From NCBI GenBank assembly GCA_032622095.1, contig CP136069.1:155423043-155487042 (forward strand): a stretch of 64,000 nucleotides of DNA. Reading direction: 5' to 3'. The notes beneath the pieces were generated by a model, which made no database searches, was not told where the DNA came from, and saw only the letters and a program-made list of their open reading frames with translations. This stretch comes from Siphonodentalium dalli (Eukaryota > Mollusca > Scaphopoda > Gadilida > Siphonodentaliidae). A program made the translations under genes and the position numbers. Shown here piece by piece: positions 35,321 through 46,542 of the stretch. Every line of letters starts with the position of its first letter. The stretch's first letter is position 1.

Positions 35321-35550
35321 TATAATATATTCGTAATCAAAACATGCCTAGCTGCAGTGAAGAGTTTTGTTGTTGTCGATTTTATACGGCAAACATAATT
35401 ATGCGGAAAATATAATTTTGTGAATTATAATTTATTGTACTTTTATAGTGGTTTCGTGTCCGGAATGTTTATCTAACCGTTTTCGGTTTCGAATTATGCA
35501 TACACATTCGCTGACATGTTGATGAGACAGGCTTATATCTTTGGTCTTAT

Positions 35551-35893
35551 GCATGATGTGTAATCAAGCCTGAGTTTAGTGTGCCTGTCATTTGCAGAAT
35601 GAGGTTCCCAGAGGGTGCATTTAGTGAAGCTATCCCGCATATTCTCTGGAAAGTTTCTATATTATTAAATTTCTATAGAAACTTCTTCACATAGATTATA
35701 TTTCTGTTTTAGTTTAGTTTCTCTGCATTACCAAATTGGCAGACGACACATTGCATAAGCGAGGTTCCCAATGGGTGTACATCAAACTATTCACCATTTG
35801 GGAACTTCAATCTGAGTCTATGTCTCCGATAGCATATGATGTCATGCATTCTGCAAATGACAGGCACACTAAGCTCAGGTATGTTTGTGATGT
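35551..35893. mobile_element. Foldback element, arms about 45-60 bp
   Basis: GAGTTTAGTGTGCCTGTCAT and TTTGCAGAATG (35571-35601) pair with CATTCTGCAAATGACAGGCA and CACTAAGCTC (35848-35877). No recognised coding content; the 81-codon plus-strand frame across it lacks known motifs. Confidence 0.6.
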
Positions 35894-36386
35894 CTCATTT
35901 ATAAAGTACTGGCAATGCCATAAAGACCCCGCTCGCATCATATTACTGACCTTGTCCTCTGGTTACAATCTAGATTACTAAACAGCTCTAAGACAGGGAC
36001 ATGGCTACATGGTCTCGGTTGGTGGGTCTCTACCTAAGAATTTTCAACTGCACAACCCAAGTAGGAAAACGGGCAGCTTTTGATATAAAACAACAGATTT
36101 CGTATTCAAACAACTGATGGTAAAATCAAACTATCAGAACAATTTTAACTTGTTTTAGTGAGAAATTTCGAAATAAATGTTGCGTTATAGGCATGAAATT
36201 GCATGAAACTGTTGAACACTTTGGCCAAAGTTGGGGAGGTTATACAACCACACTTCCTCTGTCGCCGCTTCCTAAGTTTACTGGGAATTTATAAAGACCC
36301 CGCTCGCAACTTATAAACTGAACTTGACCCCTGACAACAGCTTTGATTACTGACCTTGACCCCATGTCATAACTCCGAATACAGAC
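35894..36386. other. Intron sequence with a degraded dispersed repeat
   Basis: 36120-36240 resembles the repeat at 11760 and 12580 (GGCATGAAATTGCATGAAAC, GGCCAAAGTTGGGGAGG). Nothing else recognised. Confidence 0.4.
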
Positions 36387-36598
36387 CTTGACGGTGGCTC
36401 GGTGTTGAATCCGCTTTATTTTCGTCGTTGACACGTGATCAGACGTTTCGCTGTTAGCAACCGGGATATCATTGTGCGTTTCTGAATAGCACGTGACATG
36501 ACATGGCCAATCATGAGACGTTGCCCACATGATAACCATCTGATCGACTTGGTCCCCATAACTAATGTGAATCTGCTCTGGGACTGACGCCATGAGAA
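36387..36598 (-). CDS. Exon of a purple acid phosphatase-like gene (first half of N-terminal FN3-like domain)
   Basis: Minus-strand exon encoding VPEQIHISYGDQVDQMVIMW, then a stretch ending TTKIKRIQHRATVK. The order PEQ-hydrophobic-H-hydrophobic-SYG ... M-V-x-x-WAT ... HRxTxK is the hallmark start of the purple acid phosphatase N-terminal domain (family text PEQVHLSYG...MVVTWTT...IHRVTL). The donor is AAG|GTCTGT, leaving phase 0, which matches the phase-0 start of the exon at 6231-6341. Two acceptors are possible: TTTATTCCAG (exon to 36598) or GGCGTCAG (exon to 36583); the first has the better pyrimidine tract. The in-frame Met at 36593 is unlikely to be the start because no signal peptide follows. 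The frame beyond the donor (36240-36386) has no further family similarity. Expected role: secreted or lysosomal acid phosphatase with a binuclear metal centre encoded by unseen exons. Confidence 0.78.
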
Positions 36599-37389
36599 CT
36601 GGAATAAAGTTGTATAGGTTACATAGAAGTTACTAACAACCCATTATAATAATAAAACAGTAACCACTTAAATATATGGGTTCTAATCCCGACATGGGCA
36701 AAAATCGGAACCAATTTTCAAGCTTCGTCTGAGTTGAGGGACATCTGAACGTGTCATTCCGATCGATACATGGCCATTTCGATAAGAAATAAGAATTTGT
36801 TCACGCTCATAGAAGCAACAACCGAGCACTCATGCATGGTGCATATTTTGGCTAAAGTCAGTTATATTGCTTTATGATCAATTTTTACAACTGTTTGATG
36901 TAAAAGGCTTGAGTGAAAAACTTTTTTCGGGGTTGATGCACCATCCACCACCGCGTCGCACGTGTCTGTATAAACCCCTCCCTGAATTGCCATTAGTTGG
37001 ACAATTTCCGGGCGTTAGTTTGCAATTTTCCGCCGACAAATCCAGTTGAAGGCCGGGGGTGGGGGCAAATGCAGTTTCCCAAATCTATGTTTCCAAGGTG
37101 TGGGTGCAGTTAGAAATTCATATTGAAATTCAGTTTGACCCCCCCCCCACAATAAGGATACTCTATATGACCACGTCTCCGTCAGTGTAAATATGCAGCA
37201 GTCAGAGTCATAATGACATACATATCGTATATGTATATCGTATTCTCGTTGAAACATCCTTTCTCGGAAGCGACCGGGCTTTCCCCAGATTTCGATTCAT
37301 TTTCATTTACCACTCGCCGTACACGAGGCATATCATGCGTTTACATTGTATTAAGTATGATGTATAAAGGTATAAGACATACACATGTA
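36599..37389. other. No gene seen
   Basis: Upstream intron or 5' region of the phosphatase on the minus strand. No signal-peptide exon was recognised. A poly-C run lies near 37140. Confidence 0.35.
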
Positions 37390-37603
37390 CAGTAATGCCC
37401 TAAATAATCGACTCCTTAACCACAGCAGAATTATGGGAAATTTTTCAGGATTAGTGTCGGAAATATGGCTTGTTGCCATTCATCGGAAAGTTCTCAATGA
37501 GAGCTTTCAGATGAATGGCAACAAGCCATATTTCCGACTAAATCCTGAAAAATTACCCATAATTCTGCTGTGGTTAAGGAGTCGATTATTTAGGGCATTA
37601 CTG
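37390..37603. mobile_element. TA-flanked pogo/mariner-type MITE, copy 3
   Basis: TA at 37388-37389 and 37604-37605. Arms of about 100 bp starting CAGTAATGCCCTAAATAATC, with the same GCAGAATTATGGG and CGGAAATATGGCTTGTTGCC blocks as copy 2. 214 bp. Confidence 0.82.
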
Positions 37604-38726
37604 TATAAAGTATACGCAATTAGCTACAAGTCTTCTGTAATAGTAAGGTTTGATAAATTGTTCCTTGAGAATATTCAGTTGCTGGCATTTCAGAACTAAA
37701 TGGAATTCGTTTACCAATTAAAAAAAAAAAAATTCGTTCGGAATAATTTAGGTTTGTCCAAGATCCCTTTTCAATTTGGAGGGTGTGGTTTCTCGTACGA
37801 ACGCGTATTAATGTGAATTCTTGGTCTTGATTTTCATAACTAAAATGTAATGTTCTTGGACGAAATCTTCTTTGATAATCCTGCAGAATGAAAATGTAGT
37901 TGATGTTAGCATAAGCATTGTTGCATATATATAAAACATTCAACCACTTTTCAATTGAAATGGCAAAGTTCCATTTGTTCGCGACGAATTGATGAACCAA
38001 ATATATCCCATCCCAATAGAGTCTAAAGTCCTATGTCTGCCACTGACCCATGGGGTTTTAATATCTGTGTTATCATATAGGGCTAGTATTGCATAATACA
38101 GGGACAAATCACAAAGGCAAACGGTCATTTGTCATCTTTTTTACGACAAATCGCGTTACGTTAATCGTTTCGATTGGACAATGTTGTTTTGGAGCTAATG
38201 TACTGATAGTCAGTTCTGATTGGCGCTACTGTTGTAGAATTAGAAAATGAACGACATGTATTCAGATCCACTATTTATATATGGGTCTGTAGTTAACTAT
38301 AAGACTGGCCCTGCTTCCTCATATTGATTGTGACGCCATGTGGATTTTGCGGCCTGGATAGCCTATATATCGTGAAAACCATGTGCGATTTTAATCGTGA
38401 AGTTGCAAAACCTCCCTATCGGGAATCAGTAACTTTGCAGTATTCTATCAAGACAATTTTACCAGGATCTTTATGCTACAGTTCATTGTGCTCTGTGCCT
38501 GTGCCACCCCACAGACGTTTAATACATTACTGGATCCCGGGTAATTGTTTCGGAATTTCCCCGGGTATTCCCAGTGACAACATAGGCAAACACATGTATA
38601 ATTGACAAAGTAATCACGCTCCTGTGTGTGAACTAAATTTGTATGCATTGTTCGACATTAATTAATCGCACTTGTGATTGTCGCTTCGGGAGTTGTCAGT
38701 AACCTGATACTCTGTGACCACCGTTA
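37604..38726. other. No certain gene
   Basis: A minus-strand frame (37620-38000) downstream of an acceptor-like TTTTCATTCTGCAG at 37881 reads RTLHFSYENQDQEFTLIRV. It vaguely recalls ADAM/ADAMTS propeptides, but the frame runs through a poly-T tract and has no good donor, so it is not called. Confidence 0.25.
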
Positions 38727-39126
38727 GGGTACGTTCATATACTGGCAAGTTTGCACGGTATGGTTTTGTCGTAGAAAACTATATGGTGCCAGAATATGAA
38801 CGGAAACAAGCACATAAAGTGCATCTGTACCACATCTAACTGCGTGCGAAGTAAAATCTCTATCGTTTGTAGCGATGCTACCGGAATTTGCCAGTAAATA
38901 TCATGCAATTATCTAGCAAGAATAAATCATACAGATATTTGAAGGCAAATTCCAGTAGCACCGTTACAAGTGCAACTACATAAATTTTACTTCTCATGTC
39001 TTTCGTTTTGGTAAAGATGCATGTTATGTGCATCTTTCCGTTCATATTCTGACACCATGTGGTTTTCTATGACGAAATGCCCTCAAAAACATACCGTGCA
39101 AACTTGCCAGCGTATGAACGTATACC
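38727..39126. mobile_element. TTA-flanked foldback element, 400 bp
   Basis: TTA at 38724-38726 and 39127-39129. Ends GGGTACGTTCATATACTGGC and GCCAGCGTATGAACGTATACC are complementary, continuing through AAGTTTGCACGGTATG and AGAATATGAACGG for about 110 bp per arm. The 3-bp TTA duplication suggests the Harbinger group. Confidence 0.75.
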
Positions 39127-39991
39127 TTAAAGTCGGAAAATTTAATGTAGAATGCATGTATACATGTGGCATTTTCTTCGAGATAGCTCCAAGTTTAAAT
39201 ATTTACATAGCCCGTCTGTGTTACACTATATCCTGTTCGGAGATTGGTCAACTGCCAATTGGGTCACCAGTTTTATATCCCAATAGCACACAGTCCGTAA
39301 CACGGACACGACGTCACAAATTGTTGACATAATTTGACCTAATCATTAAACGCGGTCAGCAGAATAATTAAGCGTGCTTTTCAACGTTCAGCCGAATTGC
39401 ATCTGAAGCCAGTTATATATTATATATATCGATCACGTTATCGTTGCTACGTGCATTGGGAATCTTGTAAAGGGCTAATTTAATGTGCTGCGGGAGCTAG
39501 TTTAAAATTTTCGGCAGATTTTATGAAAATAAATAAGAATACATTCAGTTTTTTTTCTGGGAATAAGTCATCAAAAAGCTACATAAATAAATAAAATAAA
39601 TATATATACAAAACGCCGTACCCCCCCCCCCCAGTGACACACACACCATCAATGACAACATCAACAACATCAACAACATCAACAACATAATTTCTATATA
39701 TTGTAACCAACGACAGGTGTGTATTACCCCCCCCCCCCCCCCCACACCGAAGAAGAAGAAGAAAAAAACGGTATCTATACCTTTTGAACCAGACCAACTG
39801 CATGCCATGTGTTCCAAACAATTACTGGACGACTTGTGAGCAGTGATATTATCTTCGTTTCGCGGGATAACTATTTTAAATGTCAAAAAACAGCACCCCG
39901 CTCTTTTGGCAAGACAACAATTTCCTATTGTACGGATTTACGTTATATCCGAAAAATTTAATCAAATGCCCTTATCATGGTCAAATGTTTT
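39127..39991. repeat. Non-coding region with simple repeats
   Basis: Poly-C runs at about 39610-39622 and 39727-39743, an AACATCAACAACATCAACAA tract at about 39655-39687, and GAAGAAGAAGAAG at about 39748. The Val/Asp/Gly-rich frames on the minus strand are low-complexity artefacts. Confidence 0.7.
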
Positions 39992-40130
39992 AATGCTTCC
40001 ATAACTGGAGCTTCCTGACATTTTGCGAAAACCCTGTGCCATGTATTTCCATATATATATGCGAGTCCCCTATATACAAGAGAATATATTGCCCTAACAA
40101 TATTTAACTTGACATTGTAAACCAATGCAT
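39992..40130 (+). mobile_element. Fragment of TTAA-type palindromic MITE family 2
   Basis: CATAACTGGAGCTTCCTGAC, TTTTGCGAAAACCCTGTGCC and ATATATGCGAGTCC match 13606-13820 and 48158-48390. The right part is lost. Confidence 0.55.
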
Positions 40131-40134
40131 TATC

Positions 40135-40660
40135 TTCTGTATGCGATGCTCTCCAATGAGTCGCAATTATATACGAAATTTATCAACCTGCATAAATCTG
40201 ATTCGAGGCTGGCGAGGCTCGATTCGAATTTAGTGGACGAGGTTAATAAATTTCGTATAGACTTGCGACGAATTTGAGATCCTTTTTTATCACATAATCA
40301 TATTGTGACAAGGAGATACGATCTCGAAACGGCTGGGGTTCAAAATAGTAATATCGATTTCCTTATCACAACCAAAGAGAAAGTAAAGACACCTTCAAGA
40401 CAAAATATTGTTTAATTTTAAATGTGACTTTTCATGTTGACAAAATTAATCAACAACCCTTATCATCCATGTTCATCTCACTGTCAACACCAAATAACCC
40501 AACACAATTCGAATATCATAATTATATTATAATTAACTTAATAATAGCATTGATCGATATAATTGCGGTAAGCTCTTACGTCAATGTGCGTCCCGGTAAT
40601 ACACGGGTGTCTTACTAAAAATATGGGCGGGTTAGAGGCTAATTATGTGAGTTATCGATT
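40135..40660 (+). repeat. Dispersed repeat, copy 1 (partner at 49785-50225)
   Basis: Shares AATGAGTCGCAATTATATAC, ACGATCTCGAAACGGCTGGG, TGATCGATATAATTGCG, ACACGGGTGTCTTACTAAA and GGCTAATTATGTGA with the second copy in the same orientation. Includes a local inverted pair around 40160 and 40250 (ACGAAATTTAT / ATAAATTTCGT). Confidence 0.75.
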
Positions 40661-40769
40661 ATGATATTTTATACTCGTTTTCTGCCTGTTGCTCTCGGAC
40701 CATTTTGTGGATTTTCTCAATACATATGTCATACACATGTTTTTCGGGTGTAGTCCTTGAATTGATGAA

Positions 40770-41180
40770 ACTTGTATATTTTGGATCCTGGTCGGACATT
40801 ATCTGGCGGAGTTATACCCCTTTTCGACTTGGAATTTTATGACTATTTTGCTGACCAGATGATAACTCAAGTTAGTCAAATTTAGTATGTGGATCAATCA
40901 CATGCAAATACAGGTCAAGTTATAATGTGGGTTAGGTCCGACCATTTCTGACGGAGTTAAGTTATAATGTGGGTTATAGGTCCGACCATTTCTGACGGAG
41001 TTATGCTCTTTTCGACTTAAAATTTACCGATTACATTTATGGTGTTGTCCGGATGATAACTCACATTATGATTATTCGATAGGTTTACCATTTAGTATGT
41101 GGATTAATCACACACATGGAAATACAGGTCATTCGAATTTGGGTTCAGTCCAACATTTCTGATGGAGTTATATGCCCCTT
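40770..41180 (+). repeat. Tandem repeat of about 170-185 bp
   Basis: TCTGGCGGAGTTATACCCCTTTTCG (40804), TTTCTGACGGAGTTATGCTC (40990) and TTTCTGATGGAGTTATATGC (41157), with AGATGATAACTCAAGTTAGT / GGATGATAACTCACATTATG and TTTAGTATGTGGATCAATCA between them. Same style of core as 18335 and 45360. Confidence 0.65.
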
Positions 41181-41534
41181 TTCGTATTTTCTGATTATTT
41201 TGTTGTTTTTGCTGTTATTTTTGTTTTGGTATCGATATTACGACGTTATTTGTCCTTCTCTAATCAATTATGCATACCCAGCCATAAACTGCCTAATTAG
41301 GTCGGTTTATTATCAACAAGAAGGCCACAGCGTCCGACCCACGCATGCATCAATGACAAGGAAACGCTTGTTTTCCTGGTGTATGAACCAGACGATTGGT
41401 TTCCTGGTGTATGAACCAGACTGATGTATAGTATAGCAAGTATAAGTTCATTGGGATCGGCTGTAAAAAAAAAAATCAAAAAAAAAAATCGATATAATTA
41501 AGCACCCTTGGTCATGTGGTCCTGACATACATAT

Positions 41535-43318
41535 TTATCTATATTTGCGAATGTATATGTCTGTTTGTGTTCTATAGACATTCACGGGACCATCTGCACG
41601 GGGGTAACCGTATAATTCGACCTTATTTTGATAATCCGGCCATGCGAATGATAATCCGCCTTATAAACAGTAGGTTAGGTTGTAACCGATAAAAACTACT
41701 TAAAAATCACATTATATTGGAAAAAAAACATTATGAACGACGAGGTATACTAAGTGTACATATATATGGTGGCCGCGTTCCCTGTCGAGTATGGCCGCTT
41801 TATCAACATCCAATACACCCATGCATGTGTATGAATAACTCCAGAAAAAAGCGTATACCGCACAATTTAATGAAATAAACTATTATAATCGTTGATTATT
41901 ACCCCATATACCGTGTATTGGCATCGAAAATTTATTCGAGTTAAAACATGTGTCCGAAAACAAATGGAATTGTATGATACGGTTTTTTTTACATGATTGG
42001 CTAAAATCGTGATAAACAACGCTTATAAAATATCAATGATAGCGGAATATTACGAACATGATTGTTGTATAGACTATGTACACTTACCTCATCGTTCATC
42101 ATGTTTTTTTCGATACAATGCGATATTTAAGTATAGTTTTATCGGTTACAACCTAACATACTGTTTATAAGGCCGGATTTTCATTCACATGGCCGGATTA
42201 TCAACATAGGGCCTAATTATAAGGATACCCCCGTGAGCTACAGATGACACCAAAGTGGTCTAACAGATGTAACTTTTTACGAGAAAGATACTGGTGCGGG
42301 CTAGAATTGTGACGCTCTTGGTGTCAGGGACAGAAGAGGGGATGAGCAGCAAAATGTGTGACGCCGATTTCCACCAAACGTACATACATAATCATCTCCA
42401 TGATTCGAGTCAGGGGTGCACGGAAGGGGAGAGGGGAACCAAAAAATTATAAAAATATTTTTTTAGCGCCGATTTCCACCAAATTGATATACATTCTTCT
42501 CCATGATACAAGGAATCTAATCGTTTGGATGAAGGATGGGGACACTGAATTTAATAAGAATGTGTTTAGTCGCCGATTGCCACCAAACTTATACATTATC
42601 ATTTTCATGATATCAGGAGTCTATATATATAATGTTGTGGCTTAAGTTAAAGCATTCAAAAGTGGCGTCATTCGAGTCAGTGGTGCACTGAAGGAGATAG
42701 GGGTACCAACATTGATAAAATATATTTAGCGCCGATTTCCACCCTGAAATAATTGATATAGGTTCTTCTCCACGATACGAGGAATATAATCGTGTGATAT
42801 GAAGACACCAAACTAGTGTGGTTTGTGTGAGAGTTTGGGGGGCACTAAATTTGATAACAATTTGTGTAGTTCCCATTACCGCCAAAACTTGTACACAATT
42901 ATATCTCCATGATATCAGTAGTCTAATCGTGTGGTTAAAAGATGTCCAACAAATTGTCAAATTCTCTGTGATACGAGGAATCTAATCGTGTGCATTACAT
43001 ATGCCAAATTGGTGTCATTTGGGTGAGAGATAGGGGTAATAAATTTGATATGAATTTTTTGTTTAGTCGCCGATTTCCACCGATTTTAAATATAGTCATC
43101 TTCGTGTGGGTTACATGCGCCACATTAATTTTGATGCCTTTATATTTGCGAATGTCTGTCTGTGTTCTATATAACTCCCCAGGGGGGGGGGGGTGTAGAT
43201 GGTACAAACTGGTTCTAACAGGGATAACGTTTTACGAGGAAGATAATGGTACGGATTAAAATGTTCTGAAGTGACGCTGTTGGTGTCAGGGGCAGCAGAA
43301 ATGATGAAATATTTTCGT
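41535..43318 (-). repeat. Tandem-core element with TGTC tail, inverted relative of 8228-9840
   Basis: Complement of the 8-9.8 kb array: GCGCCGATTTCCACCAAATT, TCTTCTCCATGATACAAGGA, GTCGCCGATTGCCACCAAAC. Two tail regions occur (TATATTTGCGAATGTATATG near 41541 and TATATTTGCGAATGTCTGTC near 43141), so at least one full and one truncated copy are adjacent. The first tail is interrupted by a 633-bp TIR element. Confidence 0.75.
41600..42232. mobile_element. TIR element of 633 bp nested in the array tail
   Basis: About 100-bp inverted ends: GATAATCCGGCCATGCGAAT and CCTTATAAACAGTAGGTTAG on the left pair with CTAACATACTGTTTATAAGG and CATGGCCGGATTATC on the right; the extremities are GGGGGTA / TACCCCC. 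Its insertion splits the block that is continuous at 43160-43240. No clear target duplication. Confidence 0.75.
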
Positions 43319-45359
43319 CGTTGCAATATGAGGAACATTGAACCGGCAGAGGATGTATTTTGGAGCGCTAACCGCCATGTGACTTTAAGTATAAAACTAT
43401 CTGAAAACCAAACCAACCTGACGTGGAAAAGTTACAGTTAAAAAAATGAATGAACGGGAATTTTGTCGTCTTTTTATGGTATCAGAACAGCCCTACAAAT
43501 GTAAGTATATGGGACCAAATGGATATATCTCTTAATTTCTTGTTTAAAAGTTGTGGTACTTTTGACAACATTGTGCTTATTTGAATTCCAATAACTCTAA
43601 TGTCTGTTTTCAAATCTTTACCTACAATTTTTAAAATAAATAAGTCACGTGGGCAGACAAATGACAAGAGTATGTATTGCGAAATGCAATCAGCTTAAAA
43701 ACAAATTAATACAACACATTCAGATTCTTCATACAATAGGTGACAATCGGTCGAACCAACAGATAAGAGACCAAACCTGTTGCATGTATGTGAACGTTTC
43801 GTGACTTTGTGAAATGAATCGTTATATACGTTAGAAACATGACACGCAAGTTTCACAGTGGGAGGAAAACTGCGCGGCTCGTAGTTTTGGTCACGTGACA
43901 CTACGCTGCTCGTCTTCCCTACTTTTCATGCGAAGCTACCCCGGGAATGGTACCCGAAATTACACATTAACCCGACTGGATGGTTTCGCATTAGTGATTT
44001 TGAATAGAAATACAATATCCCGACGCTTTAAGGTATGTTTAGACACATCTCAATAGAGATCGGGAATAATATTCATTTACACAACAGCTTGAATATTTCA
44101 AAATGCATGCATGGTCAAATATGATTGCAATATTGATAACTTCTAAGAGCAATAGATGGTGCTATCAGTGTTAGGCGAACTGCTATATCATTCTGAAGCG
44201 TACACCATGAAGGGTCATTTCGTGGACACATGGGGTGCTATTCACCGGCTGGGTTTATAATATAGTCCAGGTAGTTTTACGAGGCGACGCTCAATGCGAA
44301 GCTATCGGTGGACATCGATGGGAAGACATCGCCGCGCGGTATAGGATTATCCAATCAAGGTGATTGGCGTCAATCATATAGATTGACCACCGGTCACATA
44401 CACATGCTGCGTGTAACAGTACACGTTTGTACACATTTCAACAATGAGCAACCGAGGAAAAGGACGTGGGGAAAAATATACCACCGACGACATGAGGGGG
44501 TCTACAAAAAAAATCCGTATATAGGGCCGGGGTGGGTGGGTGGTCCAGAGGCCGAAACAATCGTGCTTGTAATTTTTTTTCCAAAATGTTTTTTTTTCAA
44601 ACAATTTACAAGTACTGACCATGTAATATTTTTTGTAAGCATGTTAGTATCATGTTTGTTGGCATATGGCTATATAGACATCTATAGTGACTATTTAGCC
44701 TCAGATTTAGCAACATTCTGGATTTCACAGGATCCCGTCCCACTTCTCAGTGGAAAACCGTAATTTATTAAAAATTAATGTATTACCCAGTTGTATTACC
44801 CGAATAATAGTAATAAAATAAAAAAAACTGTATCACAAATACTACATGGTGAATACTCAATGATGACTAGATATCATTGACCCGATTGTTGCATAACATG
44901 AAATTGAAAAGGGTATCTCATAAATTTCTAATGTCTGAAATACTGTCTTGTTCTGGCATGCAATCAAATGCATTCCTTCTGGTTATTTCTCATCTTTTTA
45001 ATGATTGAAAATAATGTTAATTTGCAGCACTTATCCAAATAAAACTGAATTGGTTATGATGAATGGCCGTTACTGTTTATTGTTCAGACAATACCAACTG
45101 AAGGTGACGCTATTCTCCTTGAATTTACGAACTTCATCTTGAAGCTTATATAATTAAATACTGCTCAACAAGACTAAACTACAATACTAATTGTATACTG
45201 TTATCGCTTGCAAATAGATGAACTGAAATAATGTGATGCATTCAGATGCTTTGAGAAATGACATTCCTCAATGTCTTCAAAGTTCAAACTATAATCAAGA
45301 ATAAAATCTGACTGAGACTATACTGCAGACTCTAGTGCACAAATATACATGAACATACA
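43319..45359. other. No gene seen
   Basis: About 2 kb without a recognised element or domain. The longest frame (plus, 44308-44763, 151 codons) has no known motif and a poly-T driven hydrophobic part. Confidence 0.3.
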
Positions 45360-45795
45360 AATGGTTGAGTTATAATAATGAAAAATGTGTTTACGGATGG
45401 AACCAAGTTGGTAGCTCTGGTATGCATCGACAGGCAAAACCTGTGATATGCAGTAATATCTGCATACATCCTTCCCGTATCATTCAGGTCTATCACCATA
45501 CCAAACCACTTCAAAATTCGACAACCGACACTTCAACTTATATGGCAAAAACTTTGTACGGATTGAATTTCATAAACAGGGCCCATGGATAACTCTGGTA
45601 GGCATTGGTACTCACAATCCGTGATATTATGCATATTCGTTCCCCATTTCTGGTCCGTCACATGTCATAGAGCATCAAAAATATGACAACCGACTCTTGA
45701 GTTATGATGCAAAATGTTTGTACGGACGGACGCACGGGCGGCTCGAGACGTCAACTATATACCCGCCGACTAATATCGGGGGTATAATAACTATA
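45360..45795 (+). repeat. Pearl-like element: ~170-bp core and ACGG tail
   Basis: TTGAGTTATAATAATGAAAA (45365), TCAACTTATATGGCAAAAAC (45535) and TTGAGTTATGATGCAAAATG (45704) mark units about 170 bp apart. The last unit enters TGTACGGACGGACGCACGGG and an inverted tail (ATACCCGCCGAC ... ATCGGGGGTATAATAA). Confidence 0.65.
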
Positions 45796-46351
45796 TATCT
45801 ATGTGTATACCTAACCAAAACAATTCCCCTCCTCAACCACCCCGGTGGATAAGACTAAAGAGTTCTTTGATCATGCACAAATAATTGTAGAACCCCTGAC
45901 CTGTTTACCACTATTTACACTGGCCAGTGTTCTCTGTCAGACTAAACACGCTCGATATATTAAGGCTATAATGCGGTCTAGGGCAATTTGTGACATACAG
46001 TGTACCTACACAATGCTTTATTATTGTTGTTAGATACTGGAAACACCAGGAAACAGCTGGAAATACAGTTATTTTTCGTTTTTCTGACCTGTGCTTTACC
46101 GATTAAGGATGTTATTGCTTGAGTCTTAATTTTACACACTTTGCACCAAAAAAGGATAGTGGAATGGGATTGAAAGGCAGTTAACACAGTTATTGAAGAA
46201 CGGCTAAAAAAACTCTGAAATTTTTATAAAAACATGAGAAAGGGGGTGGGTCCCTAACATTTGGAGGACCCAATTTTGCATAAATAGGGTGGTGGGTCCC
46301 TCGGGGTCTGAAAAAAACTTTTTGGGCCCTATATGTGCAATTGTTTTCCAG
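45796..46351. other. No gene; one member of a direct-repeat pair
   Basis: GTGACATACAGTGTACCTAC (45990 onward, 26 bp) recurs at 46727. The GGTGGGTCCC ... GGACCC blocks at 46243-46295 form a small hairpin. Confidence 0.4.
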
Positions 46352-46542
46352 ACCCCCCCCCCCCCACTGCCGACGAGCGTAACACTTTCTTGGGCATTGT
46401 GGAGAGAAGAATCGAAATATTAAAGAACAAAGAAACCGGCACCATTCACCAGCGCCGGAAAAATAATGCATGGAAAGAAATTTCTTTGGAAATAGCCGGG
46501 AAATATCCAAACACAACCAAAACACAACCAAAATTCTTCTGA
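46352..46542 (+). pseudogene. Fragment with Myb/SANT-like DNA-binding domain
   Basis: The plus frame reads TADERNTFLGIVERRIEILK, NKETGTIHQRRKNNAWKEIS and LEIAGKYPNT before a stop at 46540-46542. The pattern (E-x-x-x-F/L-L-x-I-V-E-x-x-x-x-I-L-x-N-K-x-T ... N-x-A-W-x-E-I) is the N-terminal part of the Myb/SANT-like domain (PF13873 type) found in animal transcription-factor-like proteins and next to Harbinger transposases. The frame begins in a poly-C run just after an acceptor-like TTGTTTTCCAG, so it could be an exon start or a transposon remnant. The last helix of the domain is missing. Confidence 0.5.

Noticed and set aside
39545-39886. 113- and 80-codon minus-strand frames with VDVVDVV and GGGG runs
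   Set aside because: Driven by CAACAT repeats and poly-C tracts.
44308-44763. 151-codon plus-strand frame
   Set aside because: No family resemblance; its hydrophobic part comes from T-rich sequence.
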